Below, piece by piece: positions 9,880 through 21,897 of a stretch of 64,000 nucleotides of DNA. Each line of letters begins with the position of its first letter. Positions within the stretch are counted from its first letter, which is position 1. Origin of the DNA: Budorcas taxicolor (Eukaryota > Chordata > Mammalia > Artiodactyla > Bovidae); NCBI RefSeq assembly GCF_023091745.1, contig NC_068920.1, positions 1,426,001-1,490,000 of the forward strand, read 5' to 3'. The position numbers were made by a program, and so were the translations under genes. The notes under the pieces were generated by a model, which was not told the DNA's origin, made no database searches, and saw only the letters and a program-made list of their open reading frames with translations.

Positions 9880-12140
9880 CCGCTCTGGTGGCCTCTGGAA
9901 AGGCCAGTCCCCATGCGAGTTGCAAGGGGCCATCTCGGGAATCCTCTCCCTTCCATGCAGGGGCCTAAGACCTTGTGTTGAGTTGTGGCCGGAACCTGAG
10001 GATTCCTCTCCAGTGTTGACATGGATCTTGGGGTGCTTCTGAGTCTCCCCAGGACAGTCAGGCCTCGTCTCGAGTGGCGGCATGCCCGTGCGCTTTCCTC
10101 CCGAGCTGCAGCAGAAGGGTCACGCTTCCTGTCACGTGGATCAAGGGATCTGTGTCTTTCCCTCGAGGCTTTCCCACAGGGCTGTGCCAAGTGCCACCTT
10201 GGTGTGATTCGATCCTCGGCGTGAAAGACCAGCCGGTGAAGGGAAAAGAGTTTACTCTGGAATGGACTGAGACAACTGGGGGACTCTTGGAATGGTGGCA
10301 CGACCCTGGATTTCCTCTCGCCGTTCCTGTTGAGAGGGCCTCCTCTTGAGATGCGACGGGAACGCCGGGAATTCTTTCCCGACGAAGCAGGGAAAGGATC
10401 CCTCACCTCGAGCTACGAGGCGGAAACGGGGCTCCTCTGGATGTGGGCGGGACCCTCGTGTTTACTCTCGAGTGGAGACGGGTATGTCGGGGAACTTCTT
10501 GAGTTGCACCAAGGTTGGGAAAGACCCTTTCGACGTTTCAGAGGTGAGGTGTGATTAGCCCCGAGAAGCCTCTGCGGAAATGGGCCTCATCTCGCCTGCA
10601 GGGGAGAACCTCCTGGATATTCTCAAGTTGCGGCAGGTCTTCTCGAGTTACGACGGGGACCTCAGGGACCCTCTCTGGTGGCCTCAGGAAGGGCCAGTCC
10701 CCATGCGCGTTGCTAGGGGCCATCTCGGGATTCCTCTCCCATCGATGCCGGGGCCTAAGCCCTTGAGTGGAATCGGGGCCGGATACTGAGGATTCCTCTC
10801 CAGTGTTGACTTGGATCTTCGGGTGCCTCTGAGTCTCCCCATGGGAGTCAGGCCTCGTCTCGAGTGGGGGCATGCGCGTTCGATTCCCTCCCGAGCTGCA
10901 GCCGTAGTGTCACACTTCCTGTCACGTAGATCAAGGGATCTGTGGCTTTCCCTCGAGGCTCTCCCAGGACGCTTTCCCACAGGGCTGTGCCACGTGCCAC
11001 CTTGGTGTGAGTCGATCCTCGGCGTGAAAGGCGAGCCGGTGAAGGGAAAGGAGGTTCCTCTGGAAAGGACTGAGACATCTGGAGGACTCTTGGAATGGTG
11101 GCACGACCCTGGAGTTCCTCTCGCCGTTCCTGTTGAGAGGGCCTCCTCTTGAGATGGGACGGGAACGCCGGGAAGTCTTGCCCGACGATGCAGCGAAAGA
11201 ATTGCTCATCTCGAGCTACGATGCGGAAACGGGGCTCCTCTGGATGTGGGTGGGGATCTCGTGTTTCCTCTCGAGTGGAGACGGGTATGTCGGGGAACTT
11301 CTTGAGTTGCACCAAGGGTGTGAAGGACCCTTTCGAAGTTCCAGAGGTGAGGTGTGATCAGCCTCGAGACGCCTCTGCGGAAATAGGCCTCATCTCGCCT
11401 GCAGGGGAGAACCTCCTAGATTTTCTCGAGTTGTGGCAGGTCTTCTCGAGTTACAACGGGGACCTCAGGGACCCGGTCTGGTGGCCTCAGGAAAGGCCAG
11501 TCCCCATGCGAGTTGCTAGGGGCCCTCTCGGGATTCCTCTCCCGTTCATGCCGGGGCCTAAGACCTTGTGTGGAGTCGGGGCCGGGACCTGAGGATTCCT
11601 CTCCAGTGTTGCCATGGATCTTGGGGTGCCTCTGAGTCTCCCCAGGGTTTCAGGCCTCGTCTCGAGTTGGGGCATGCACGTGCGCTTTCCTCACGAGCTG
11701 TAGCAGTAGTGTCACGCTTCCTGTCACATGGATCAAGGGATCTGTGGCTTTCCCTCGAGGCTTTCCCACATGGCTGTGCCCCGTGCCAGCTTAGTGTGAG
11801 TCCATCCTCGGCGTGAAAGACGAGCCGGTGAAGGGAAAAGAGGTTCCTTTGGAATGGACAGAGACATCTGGGGGACTCTTGGAATGGTGGCACGACCCTG
11901 GAGTTCCTCTCGCCTTTCCTCTTGAGAGGGCCTCCTGTTGAGATGCGACGGGAACGCCGGGAGCTCTTTCCCGAAGATGCAGGGGAAGGATCCCTCATCT
12001 CGAGCTATGAGGCGGAAACGGGGCGCCTCTGGATGTGGGCGGGAAACTCGTGTTTCCTCTCGAGTGGAGACGGGTATGTCGGGGAACTTCTTGGTTTGCA
12101 CCAAGGGTGTGAAGGACCCTTTCGAAGTTCCAGAGGTGAG
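9759..12140 (+). repeat. Three short monomers closing the first 12,140-bp block
   Basis: Monomers start at 9759 (790 bp, two 13-bp units), 10549 (803, three units) and 11352 (789, two units plus small changes, including a 3-bp loss where ccccaggggagtcagg reads ccccagggtttcagg near 11641). The last 150-200 bp (about 11970-12140) match 640-816, showing that the junction into the second copy is a hybrid monomer. The 11352 unit resembles the 787-bp monomers at 34850, 38899, 54298 and 57530. Confidence 0.75.
10156..10181 (+). repeat. 13-bp minisatellite, two-unit allele (example)
   Basis: Only ctttccctcgagg (10156-10168) and ctttcccacaggg (10169-10181) remain, so this monomer (9759-10548) is 790 bp, exactly 26 bp shorter than the standard. 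The same contraction occurs in the monomers starting at 11352, 26748, 29168, 34850, 38899, 46996, 54298 and 57530. Confidence 0.8.
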
Positions 12141-15100
12141 GTGTGATCAGCCTCGAGACGCCTCAGCACAAATGGGCCTCATCTCTCCTGGAGGGGAGAA
12201 CCTCCAGGATTTTCTCGAGTTGCGGGTGGTCTTCTCGGGTTACGACGGGGACCTCAGGGACCCGCTCTGGTGGCCTCAGGAAAGCCCAGTCCCCATGCGA
12301 GTTGCTAGGGGCCATCTCGGGACTCCTCTCCAGTCCATTCAGGGGCCTAAGACCTTGTGTTGACTTGTGGCCAGAACCTAAGGATTCCTCTCCAGTGTTG
12401 CCATGGATCTTGGGGTGATTCTGAGTCTCCCCAGGGGAGTCAGGCCTCGTCTCAAGTGGCGGCATGCCCGTGCACTTTCCTCCTGAGCTGCAGCAGTAGT
12501 GTCACGCTTCCTGTCACGTAGATCAAGAGATCTGTGGCATTCCCTCGTGGCTTTCCCTCGAGGCTTTCCCACGAGGCTTTCCCACAGGGCTGTGCCACGT
12601 GCCACCTTGGTGTGAGTCGATCCTCGGCGTGAAAGACGAGGCGGTGAAGGGAAAGGAGGTTTCTCTGGAATGGACTGAGACATCTGGGGGACTCTTGGAA
12701 TGGGGGCACGACCCTGGAGTTCCTCTCGCCGTTCCTGTTGAGTGGGCCTCCTCTTGAGATGCGATGGGAATGCCGGGAACTCTTGCCCGACGAAGCAGGG
12801 AAAGGATCCCTCATCTCGAGCTATGAGGCGGAAACGGGGCGCCTCTGGATGTGGGCGGGAAACTCGTGTTTCCTCTCGAGTGGAGACGGGTATGTCGGGG
12901 AACTTCTTGGTTTGCACCAAGGGTGTGAAGGACCCTTTCGAAGTTCCAGAGGTGAGGTGTGATCAGCCTCGAGACGCCTCAGCACAAATGGGCCTCATCT
13001 CTCCTGGAGGGGAGAACCTCCAGGATTTCCTCGAGTTGCGGGAGGTCTTCTAGGGTTACGACGGGGACCTCAGGGACCCGCTCTGGTGGCCTCAGGAAAG
13101 CCCAGTCCCCATGCGAGTTGCTAGGGGCCATCTCGGGACTCCTCTCCAGTCCATTCCGGGGCCTCAGACCTTGTGTGGAGTTGGGGCCGGAACCTGAGGA
13201 TTCCTCTCCAGTGTTGCCATGGATCTTGGGGTGCTTCTGAGTCTCCCCAGGGTACTCAGGCCTCGTCTCATGTGGGGGCATGCACGTGCGCTTTCCTCCC
13301 GAGCTCCAGCAGTAGTGTCATGCTTCCTCTCACGTGGATCAAATGATCTTTGGCTTTCCCTCGAGGCTGTCCCTGGAGGCTTTCCAACGAGGCTTTCCCA
13401 CAAGGCTGTGCCACGTGCCACCTTGGTGAGAGTCGATCCTCGGCGTGAAAGACGAGCCGGTGAAAGGAGAGGAGGTACCTCTGGAAAGGACTGAGACCTC
13501 TGGGGGACTCTTGGAACGGTGGCACGACCCTGGAGTTCCTCTCGCCGTCCCTGTTGAGAGGGCCTCCTCTTGAGATGCGACGGGAAGGCCGGGAACTCTT
13601 TCCCGAGGAAGCTAGGAAAGGATCCGTCATCTCGAGCTACGAGTCCGAAACGGGGCTCCAATGGATGTGGGCGGCACCCTCGTGTTTCCTCTCGAGTGGA
13701 GACGGGTATTTCGGGAAACATCTTGATTTGCACCAAGGGTGTGAAGGACCGTTTCGAAGTTCCAGAGGTGAGGTGTGATCAGCCTCGAGACGCCTCATCG
13801 GAAATGGGCCTCATCTCGCCTGGAGGGGAGGACCTCCTGGATTTTCTCGAGTTGGGCCGGTCTTCTCGAGTTACGACGGGGACCTCAGGGGCCCGATCTG
13901 GTGGCCTCAGGAAATGCCAGTCCCCATGCGAGTTGCTAGGGGCCATCTCGGGATTCCTCTCCCGTCCATGTCGGAGCCTACGACCTTGTGTGGATTCGGG
14001 GCCGGAACCTGAGTAATCCTCTCCAGTGCTGACATGGATCTTGGGGTGCTTCTGAGTCTCCCCAGGGGAGTCAGGCCTCGAATCGACTGGGGGCATGCAC
14101 GTGCGCTTCCCTCCCGAGCTGCAGCAGTAGGGTCACGCTTCCTGTCACGTGGATCAAGGGATCTGTGGCTTTCCCTCGAGGCTTTCCCTCGAGGCTTTCC
14201 CACGAGGCTTTCCCACAGGGCTGTGCCACGTGCCACCTTGGTGTGAGTCGATCCTCGGCGTGAAAGACGAGCCGGTGAAGGGAAAAGAGGTTCCTCTGGA
14301 ATGGACTGAGACATCTGGGGGACTCTTGGAATGGTGGCACGACCCTGGAGTTCCTCTCGCCGTTCCTGTTGAGAGGGCCTCCTCTTGAGATGCGACGGGT
14401 ACGCCGGGAATTCTTTCCCGACGAAGCAGGGAAAGGATCCCTCACCTCGAGCTACGAGGCGGAAACGGGGCTCCTCTGGATGTGGGCGGGCCCCTCGTGA
14501 TTCCTCTCGATTGGAGAAGGGTATGTCGGGGAACTTCTTGAGTTGCACCAAGGGTGTGAAGGACCCTTTCGACGTTTCAGTGGTGAGGTGTGATTAGCCC
14601 CGAGAAGTCTCTGCGGAAATGAGCCTCATCTCGCCTGCAGGGGAGAACCTCCTGGATATTCTCGAGTTGCGGCAGGTCTTCTCGAGTTGCGACGGGGACC
14701 TCAGGGACCCGCTCTGGTGGCCTCAGGAAGGGCCAGTCCCCATGCGAGTTGCTAGGGTCCATCTCGGGATACCACTCCAGTCTATGACGGGGCCTAAGAC
14801 CTTGTGTGGAGTCGGGGCCGGAACCTGAGCATTCCTCTTCAGTGTTGACATGGATCTTGGAGTGCCTCTGAGTCTCCCCAGGGGAGTCAAGCTTCGTCTC
14901 GAGTGGGAGCATGCGGGTGCGCTTCCCTCCCGAGCTGCAGAAGTAGGGTCACGCTTTCTGTCACGTGGATCAATGGATCTGTGGCTTTCCCTCGAGGCTT
15001 TCCCTCGAGGCTTTCCCACGACGCTATCCAACATGGCTGTGCCAAGTGCCACCTTGGTGTGAGTCGATCCTCGGCGTGAAAGACGAGCCGGTGAAGGGAA

Positions 15101-15403
15101 AAGAGGTTCCTCTGGAATGGACTGAGACAACTGGGGGACTCTTGGAATGGTGGCACGACCCTGGAGTTCCTCTCGCCGTTCCTGTTGAGAGGGCCTCCTC
15201 CTGAGATGCGACGGGAACGCCCGGAATTCTTTCCCGACGAAGCAGGGAAAGGATCCCTCACCTCGAGCTCCGAGGCGGAAACGGGTCTCCTCTGGATGTG
15301 GGCGGGACCCTCGTGTTTCCTCTCGAGTGAAGACGGGTATGTCGGGGAACTTCTTGATTTGCACCAAGGGTGTGAAGGCCCCTTCCGAACTTCCAGAGGT
15401 GAG
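12141..15403 (+). repeat. Four-monomer lead block, copy 2 of the 12,140-bp duplication
   Basis: Monomers start at 12141, 12957, 13773 and 14588, each exactly 12,140 bp from its counterpart in 1-3263, including the shared 815-bp variant. Visible differences are few: gcgatggg at about 12762 against gcgacggg, and ttctaggg at about 13049 against ttctcggg. Confidence 0.85.
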
Positions 15404-18400
15404 GTGTGATCAGCCTCGAGACGCCTCAGCGGAAATGGGCCTCATCTCGCCTGGAGGAAAGAACCTCCTGGATTTTCTCGAGTTGCGGCAGGTCTTCTCG
15501 AGTTACGACGGGGACCTCAGGGACACGCTCTGTTGGCCTCAGGAAAGGCCAGTCCCCAAGGGAGTTGCTAGGGGCACTCTCGGGATTCCTCTCCCGTCCA
15601 TGCCGGGGCCTAAATCCATGTGTGGAATCGTGGCCGGAAACTGAGGATTCCTCTACAGTGTTGCCATGTATCTTGGGGTGCCTCTGAGTCTCCCCAGGGG
15701 AGTCAGGCCTCGTCTCGAGTGGGGGCAGACACGTGGGCTTTCCTCCCGAGCTGCAGCAGTAGTGTCACGCTTCCTGTCACGTGAATCAAGGGATCTGTGG
15801 CTTTCCCTCGAGGCTGTCCCACGAGGCTATCCCACAGGGCTGTGCCACGTGCCACCTTGGTGTGAGTCTATCCGTGGCGTGAAAGGCAAGCCGGTAAAGG
15901 GAAAGAGGTTCCTCTGGAATGTACTGAAACATCTGGGCGACTCTTGGAGTGGTGGCACGGCCCTGGAGTTCCTCTCACCGTTTCTGTTGAGAGGGCCTCC
16001 TCTTTAGATGCGACGGGAACGCCGGGATCTCTTTCCCGACGAAGCAGGGAAAGGATCCCTCATCTCGAGCTACGTCGCGGAAACGGGGCTTCCTGGATGT
16101 GGGCGGGACCCTTGTGTTTCCTCTCGAGTGGAGACGGGTATGTCGGGGAACTTCTTGATTTGAACCAAGGGTGTGAAGGACCCTTTCGAAGTCCAGAGGT
16201 GAGGTGTGATCAGTCTCGAGACGCCTCAGCACAAATGGGCCTCATCTGTCCTGGAGGGGAGAACCTCCAGGATTTTCTCGAGTTGTGGCAGGTCTTCTCG
16301 AGTTACGACGGGGACCTCAGGGACCCGCTCTGGTGGCCTCAGGAAAGGCCAGTCCCCATGCGAGGTGCTAGGGGCCCTCTCGGGATTCCTCTCCCGTCCA
16401 TGCCGGGGCCTAAGTCCTTGTGTGGAGTCGGGGCCGGAACCTGAGGATTCCTCTCCAGTGTTGCCATGGATCTTGGGGTGCCTCTCAGTCTCCCCAGGGG
16501 AGTCAGGCCTCGTCTCGTGTGGGGGCATGCACGTGCGCTTCCTTCCCGAGCTGCAGCAGCAGGTTCACGCTTCCTGTCACGTGGATCAAGGGATCTGTGT
16601 CTTTCTCTCGATGCTTTCCCTCAAGGCTTTCCCACGAGGCTTTCCCACAGGGCTGTGCCAAGTGCCACCTTGGTGTGAGTCGATCCTCGGCGTGAAAGAC
16701 GGGCCGGTGAAGGGAAAAGAGTTTCCTCTGGAATGGACTGAGACATCTGGGGGACTCTTGGAACCGTGGCAGGACCCTGGAGTTCCTCTCGCCGTTCCTG
16801 TTGAGAGGGCCTCCTCTTGAGATGCGACGGGAACGCCGGGAACTCTTTCCCGACGAAGCAGGGAAAGGATCCCTCACCTCGAGCTACGAGGCGGAAACGG
16901 GGCTCCTCTGGATGTGGGCGGGACCCTCGTGTTTCCTCTCGAGTGGAGACGGTATGTCGGGGAACTTCTTGAGTTGTACCAAGGGTGGGAAGGAACCTTT
17001 TGACGTTCCAGAGGTGAGGTGTGATTAGCCCCGAGAAGCCTCTGCTGAAATGGGCCTCATCTCGCCTGCAGGGGAGAACCTCCTGGATATTCTCGAGTTG
17101 CGGCAGGTCTTCCCGAGTTACGACGGGGACCTCAGGGACCCGCTTTGGTGGCCTCAGGAAGGGCCAGTCCCCATGCGAGTTGCTAGGGGCCATCTCGGGA
17201 TTCCTGTCCCGACGATGCTGGGAACTAAGACCTTGTGTGGAGTCGGGGCCCGAAACTGAGGATTCCTCTCCAGTGTTGCCATGGATCTTGGAGTGCCTCT
17301 GAGTCTCCCCAGGGGAGTCAGGACTCGTCTCGAGTGGGGGCATGCACGTGCGCTTCCCTCCCGAGCTGCAGCAGTAGGGTCACGCTTCGTGTCACGTGGA
17401 TCAAGGGATCTGTGGCTTTCCCTCGAGGCTTTCCCTCGAGGCTTTCCCACGAGGCTTTCCCACAGGGCTGTGCCACGTGCCACCTTGGTGTGAGTCGATC
17501 CTCGGCGTGAAAGACGAGCCGGTGAAGGGAAAAGAGGTTCCTCTGGAATGGACTGAGACAACTGGGGGACTCTTGGAATGGTGGCACGACCCTGGATTTC
17601 CTCTCGCCGTTCCTGTTGAGAGGGCCTCCTCTTGAGATGCGACGGGAACGCCGGGAATTCTTTCCCGACGAAGCAGGGAAAGGATCCCTCACCTCGAGCT
17701 ACGAGGCGGAAACGGGGCTCCTCTGGATGTGGGCGGGACCCTCGTGTTTCATCTCGAGTGGAGACGGGTATGTCGGGTAACTTCTTGAGTTGCACCAAGG
17801 GTGGGAAAGACCCTCTCGACGTTCCAGAGGTGACGTGTGATTAGCCCCGAGAAGCCTCTGCGGAAATGGGCCTCATCTCGCCTGCAGGGGAGAACCTCCT
17901 GGATATTCTCGAGCTGCGGCAGGTCTTCTGGAGTTACGACGGGGACCTCAGGGACCCGCTCTGGTGGCCTCAGGAAGGGCCAGTCCCCATGCGAGTTGCT
18001 AGTGGCCCTCTTTGGATACCACTCCAGTCTATGCCGGGGCCTAAGACCTTGTGTGGAGTCGGGGCCGGAACCTGAGCATTCCTCTTCAGTGTTGACATGG
18101 ATCTTGGAGTGCCTCTGAGTCTCCCCAGGGGAGTCAGGCTTCGTCTCGAGTGGGAGCATGCGGGTGCGCTTCCCTCCCGAGCTGCAGAAGTAGGGTCACG
18201 CTTTCTGTCACGTGGATCAATGGATCTGTGGCTTTCCCTCGAGGCGTTCCCTCGAGGCTTTCCCACGACGCTATCCAACATGGCTGTGCCAAGTGCCACC
18301 TTGGTGTGAGTCGATCCTCGGCGTGAAAGACGAGCCGGTGAAGGGAAAAGAGGTTCCTCTGGAATGGACTGAGACAACTGGGGGACTCTTGGAATGGTGG

Positions 18401-18650
18401 CACGACCCTGGAGTTCCTCTCGCCGTTCCTGTTGAGAGGGCCTCCTCCTGAGATGCGACGGGAACGCCCGGAATTCTTTCCCGACGAAGCAGGGAAAGGA
18501 TCCCTCACCTCGTGCTCCGAGGCGGAAACGGGTCTCCTCTGGATGTGGGCGGGACCCTCGTGTTTCCTCTCGAGTGAAGACGGGTATGTCGGGGAACTTC
18601 TTGATTTGCACCAAGGGTGTGAAGGCCCCTTCCGAACTTCCAGAGGTGAG
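15404..18650 (+). repeat. 3,247-bp A-B-C-D HOR, amplified copy 1
   Basis: Monomers start at 15404 (A, 800), 16204 (B, 815), 17019 (C, 816) and 17835 (D, 816). Together with the next two units this is a near-perfect tandem triplication. Markers shared by all three: cttgtggcagg-type gagttgtggcagg in B, cacgtggatc in B, ggactcgtctcgag in C, and gaggcgttccctcg in D (near 18241). Confidence 0.9.
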
Positions 18651-21600
18651 GTGTGATCAGCCTCGAGACGCCTCAGCGGAAATGGGCCTCATCTCGCCTG
18701 GAGGAAAGAACCTCCTGGATTTTCTCGAGTTGCGGCAGGTCTTCTCGAGTTACGACGGGGACCTCAGGGACACGCTCTGTTGGCCTCAGGAAAGGCCAGT
18801 CCCCAAGGGAGTTGCTAGGGGCACTCTCGGGATTCCTCTCCCGTCCATGCCGGGGCCTAAATCCATGTGTGGAATCGTGGCCGGAAACTGAGGATTCCTC
18901 TACAGTGTTGCCATGTATCTTGGGGTGCCTCTGAGTCTCCCCAGGGGAGTCAGGCCTCGTCTCGAGTGGGGGCAGACACGTGGGCTTTCCTCCCGAGCTG
19001 CAGCAGTAGTGTCACGCTTCCTGTCACGTGAATCAAGGGATCTGTGGCTTTCCCTCGAGGCTGTCCCACGAGGCTATCCCACAGGGCTGTGCCACGTGCC
19101 ACCTTGGTGTGAGTCTATCCGTGGCGTGAAAGGCAAGCCGGTAAAGGGAAAGAGGTTCCTCTGGAATGTACTGAAACATCTGGGCGACTCTTGGAGTGGT
19201 GGCACGGCCCTGGAGTTCCTCTCACCGTTTCTGTTGAGAGGGCCTCCTCTTTAGATGCGACGGGAACGCCGGGATCTCTTTCCCGACGAAGCAGGGAAAG
19301 GATCCCTCATCTCGAGCTACGTCGCGGAAACGGGGCTTCCTGGATGTGGGCGGGACCCTTGTGTTTCCTCTCGAGTGGAGACGGGTATGTCGGGGAACTT
19401 CTTGATTTGAACCAAGGGTGTGAAGGACCCTTTCGAAGTCCAGAGGTGAGGTGTGATCAGTCTCGAGACGCCTCAGCACAAATGGGCCTCATCTGTCCTG
19501 GAGGGGAGAACCTCCAGGATTTTCTCGAGTTGTGGCAGGTCTTCTCGAGTTACGACGGGGACCTCAGGGACCCGCTCTGGTGGCCTCAGGAAAGGCCAGT
19601 CCCCATGCGAGGTGCTAGGGGCCCTCTCGGGATTCCTCTCCCGTCCATGCCGGGGCCTAAGTCCTTGTGTGGAGTCGGGGCCGGAACCTGAGGATTCCTC
19701 TCCAGTGTTGCCATGGATCTTGGGGTGCCTCTCAGTCTCCCCAGGGGAGTCAGGCCTCGTCTCGTGTGGGGGCATGCACGTGCGCTTCCTTCCCGAGCTG
19801 CAGCAGCAGGTTCACGCTTCCTGTCACGTGGATCAAGGGATCTGTGTCTTTCTCTCGATGCTTTCCCTCAAGGCTTTCCCACGAGGCTTTCCCACAGGGC
19901 TGTGCCAAGTGCCACCTTGGTGTGAGTCGATCCTCGGCGTGAAAGACGGGCCGGTGAAGGGAAAAGAGTTTCCTCTGGAATGGACTGAGACATCTGGGGG
20001 ACTCTTGGAACCGTGGCAGGACCCTGGAGTTCCTCTCGCCGTTCCTGTTGAGAGGGCCTCCTCTTGAGATGCGACGGGAACGCCGGGAACTCTTTCCCGA
20101 CGAAGCAGGGAAAGGATCCCTCACCTCGAGCTACGAGGCGGAAACGGGGCTCCTCTGGATGTGGGCGGGACCCTCGTGTTTCCTCTCGAGTGGAGACGGT
20201 ATGTCGGGGAACTTCTTGAGTTGTACCAAGGGTGGGAAGGAACCTTTTGACGTTCCAGAGGTGAGGTGTGATTAGCCCCGAGAAGCCTCTGCTGAAATGG
20301 GCCTCATCTCGCCTGCAGGGGAGAACCTCCTGGATATTCTCGAGTTGCGGCAGGTCTTCCCGAGTTACGACGGGGACCTCAGGGACCCGCTTTGGTGGCC
20401 TCAGGAAGGGCCAGTCCCCATGCGAGTTGCTAGGGGCCATCTCGGGATTCCTGTCCCGACGATGCTGGGAACTAAGACCTTGTGTGGAGTCGGGGCCCGA
20501 AACTGAGGATTCCTCTCCAGTGTTGCCATGGATCTTGGAGTGCCTCTGAGTCTCCCCAGGGGAGTCAGGACTCGTCTCGAGTGGGGGCATGCACGTGCGC
20601 TTCCCTCCCGAGCTGCAGCAGTAGGGTCACGCTTCGTGTCACGTGGATCAAGGGATCTGTGGCTTTCCCTCGAGGCTTTCCCTCGAGGCTTTCCCACGAG
20701 GCTTTCCCACAGGGCTGTGCCACGTGCCACCTTGGTGTGAGTCGATCCTCGGCGTGAAAGACGAGCCGGTGAAGGGAAAAGAGGTTCCTCTGGAATGGAC
20801 TGAGACAACTGGGGGACTCTTGGAATGGTGGCACGACCCTGGATTTCCTCTCGCCGTTCCTGTTGAGAGGGCCTCCTCTTGAGATGCGACGGGAACGCCG
20901 GGAATTCTTTCCCGACGAAGCAGGGAAAGGATCCCTCACCTCGAGCTACGAGGCGGAAACGGGGCTCCTCTGGATGTGGGCGGGACCCTCGTGTTTCATC
21001 TCGAGTGGAGACGGGTATGTCGGGTAACTTCTTGAGTTGCACCAAGGGTGGGAAAGACCCTCTCGACGTTCCAGAGGTGACGTGTGATTAGCCCCGAGAA
21101 GCCTCTGCGGAAATGGGCCTCATCTCGCCTGCAGGGGAGAACCTCCTGGATATTCTCGAGCTGCGGCAGGTCTTCTGGAGTTACGACGGGGACCTCAGGG
21201 ACCCGCTCTGGTGGCCTCAGGAAGGGCCAGTCCCCATGCGAGTTGCTAGTGGCCCTCTTTGGATACCACTCCAGTCTATGCCGGGGCCTAAGACCTTGTG
21301 TGGAGTCGGGGCCGGAACCTGAGCATTCCTCTTCAGTGTTGACATGGATCTTGGAGTGCCTCTGAGTCTCCCCAGGGGAGTCAGGCTTCGTCTCGAGTGG
21401 GAGCATGCGGGTGCGCTTCCCTCCCGAGCTGCAGAAGTAGGGTCACGCTTTCTGTCACGTGGATCAATGGATCTGTGGCTTTCCCTCGAGGCGTTCCCTC
21501 GAGGCTTTCCCACGACGCTATCCAACATGGCTGTGCCAAGTGCCACCTTGGTGTGAGTCGATCCTCGGCGTGAAAGACGAGCCGGTGAAGGGAAAAGAGG

Positions 21601-21897
21601 TTCCTCTGGAATGGACTGAGACAACTGGGGGACTCTTGGAATGGTGGCACGACCCTGGAGTTCCTCTCGCCGTTCCTGTTGAGAGGGCCTCCTCCTGAGA
21701 TGCGACGGGAACGCCCGGAATTCTTTCCCGACGAAGCAGGGAAAGGATCCCTCACCTCGTGCTCCGAGGCGGAAACGGGTCTCCTCTGGATGTGGGCGGG
21801 ACCCTCGTGTTTCCTCTCGAGTGAAGACGGGTATGTCGGGGAACTTCTTGATTTGCACCAAGGGTGTGAAGGCCCCTTCCGAACTTCCAGAGGTGAG
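18651..21897 (+). repeat. 3,247-bp A-B-C-D HOR, amplified copy 2
   Basis: Monomers start at 18651, 19451, 20266 and 21082, each 3,247 bp from the previous copy. I saw no clear difference from 15404-18650 by eye. Confidence 0.9.
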
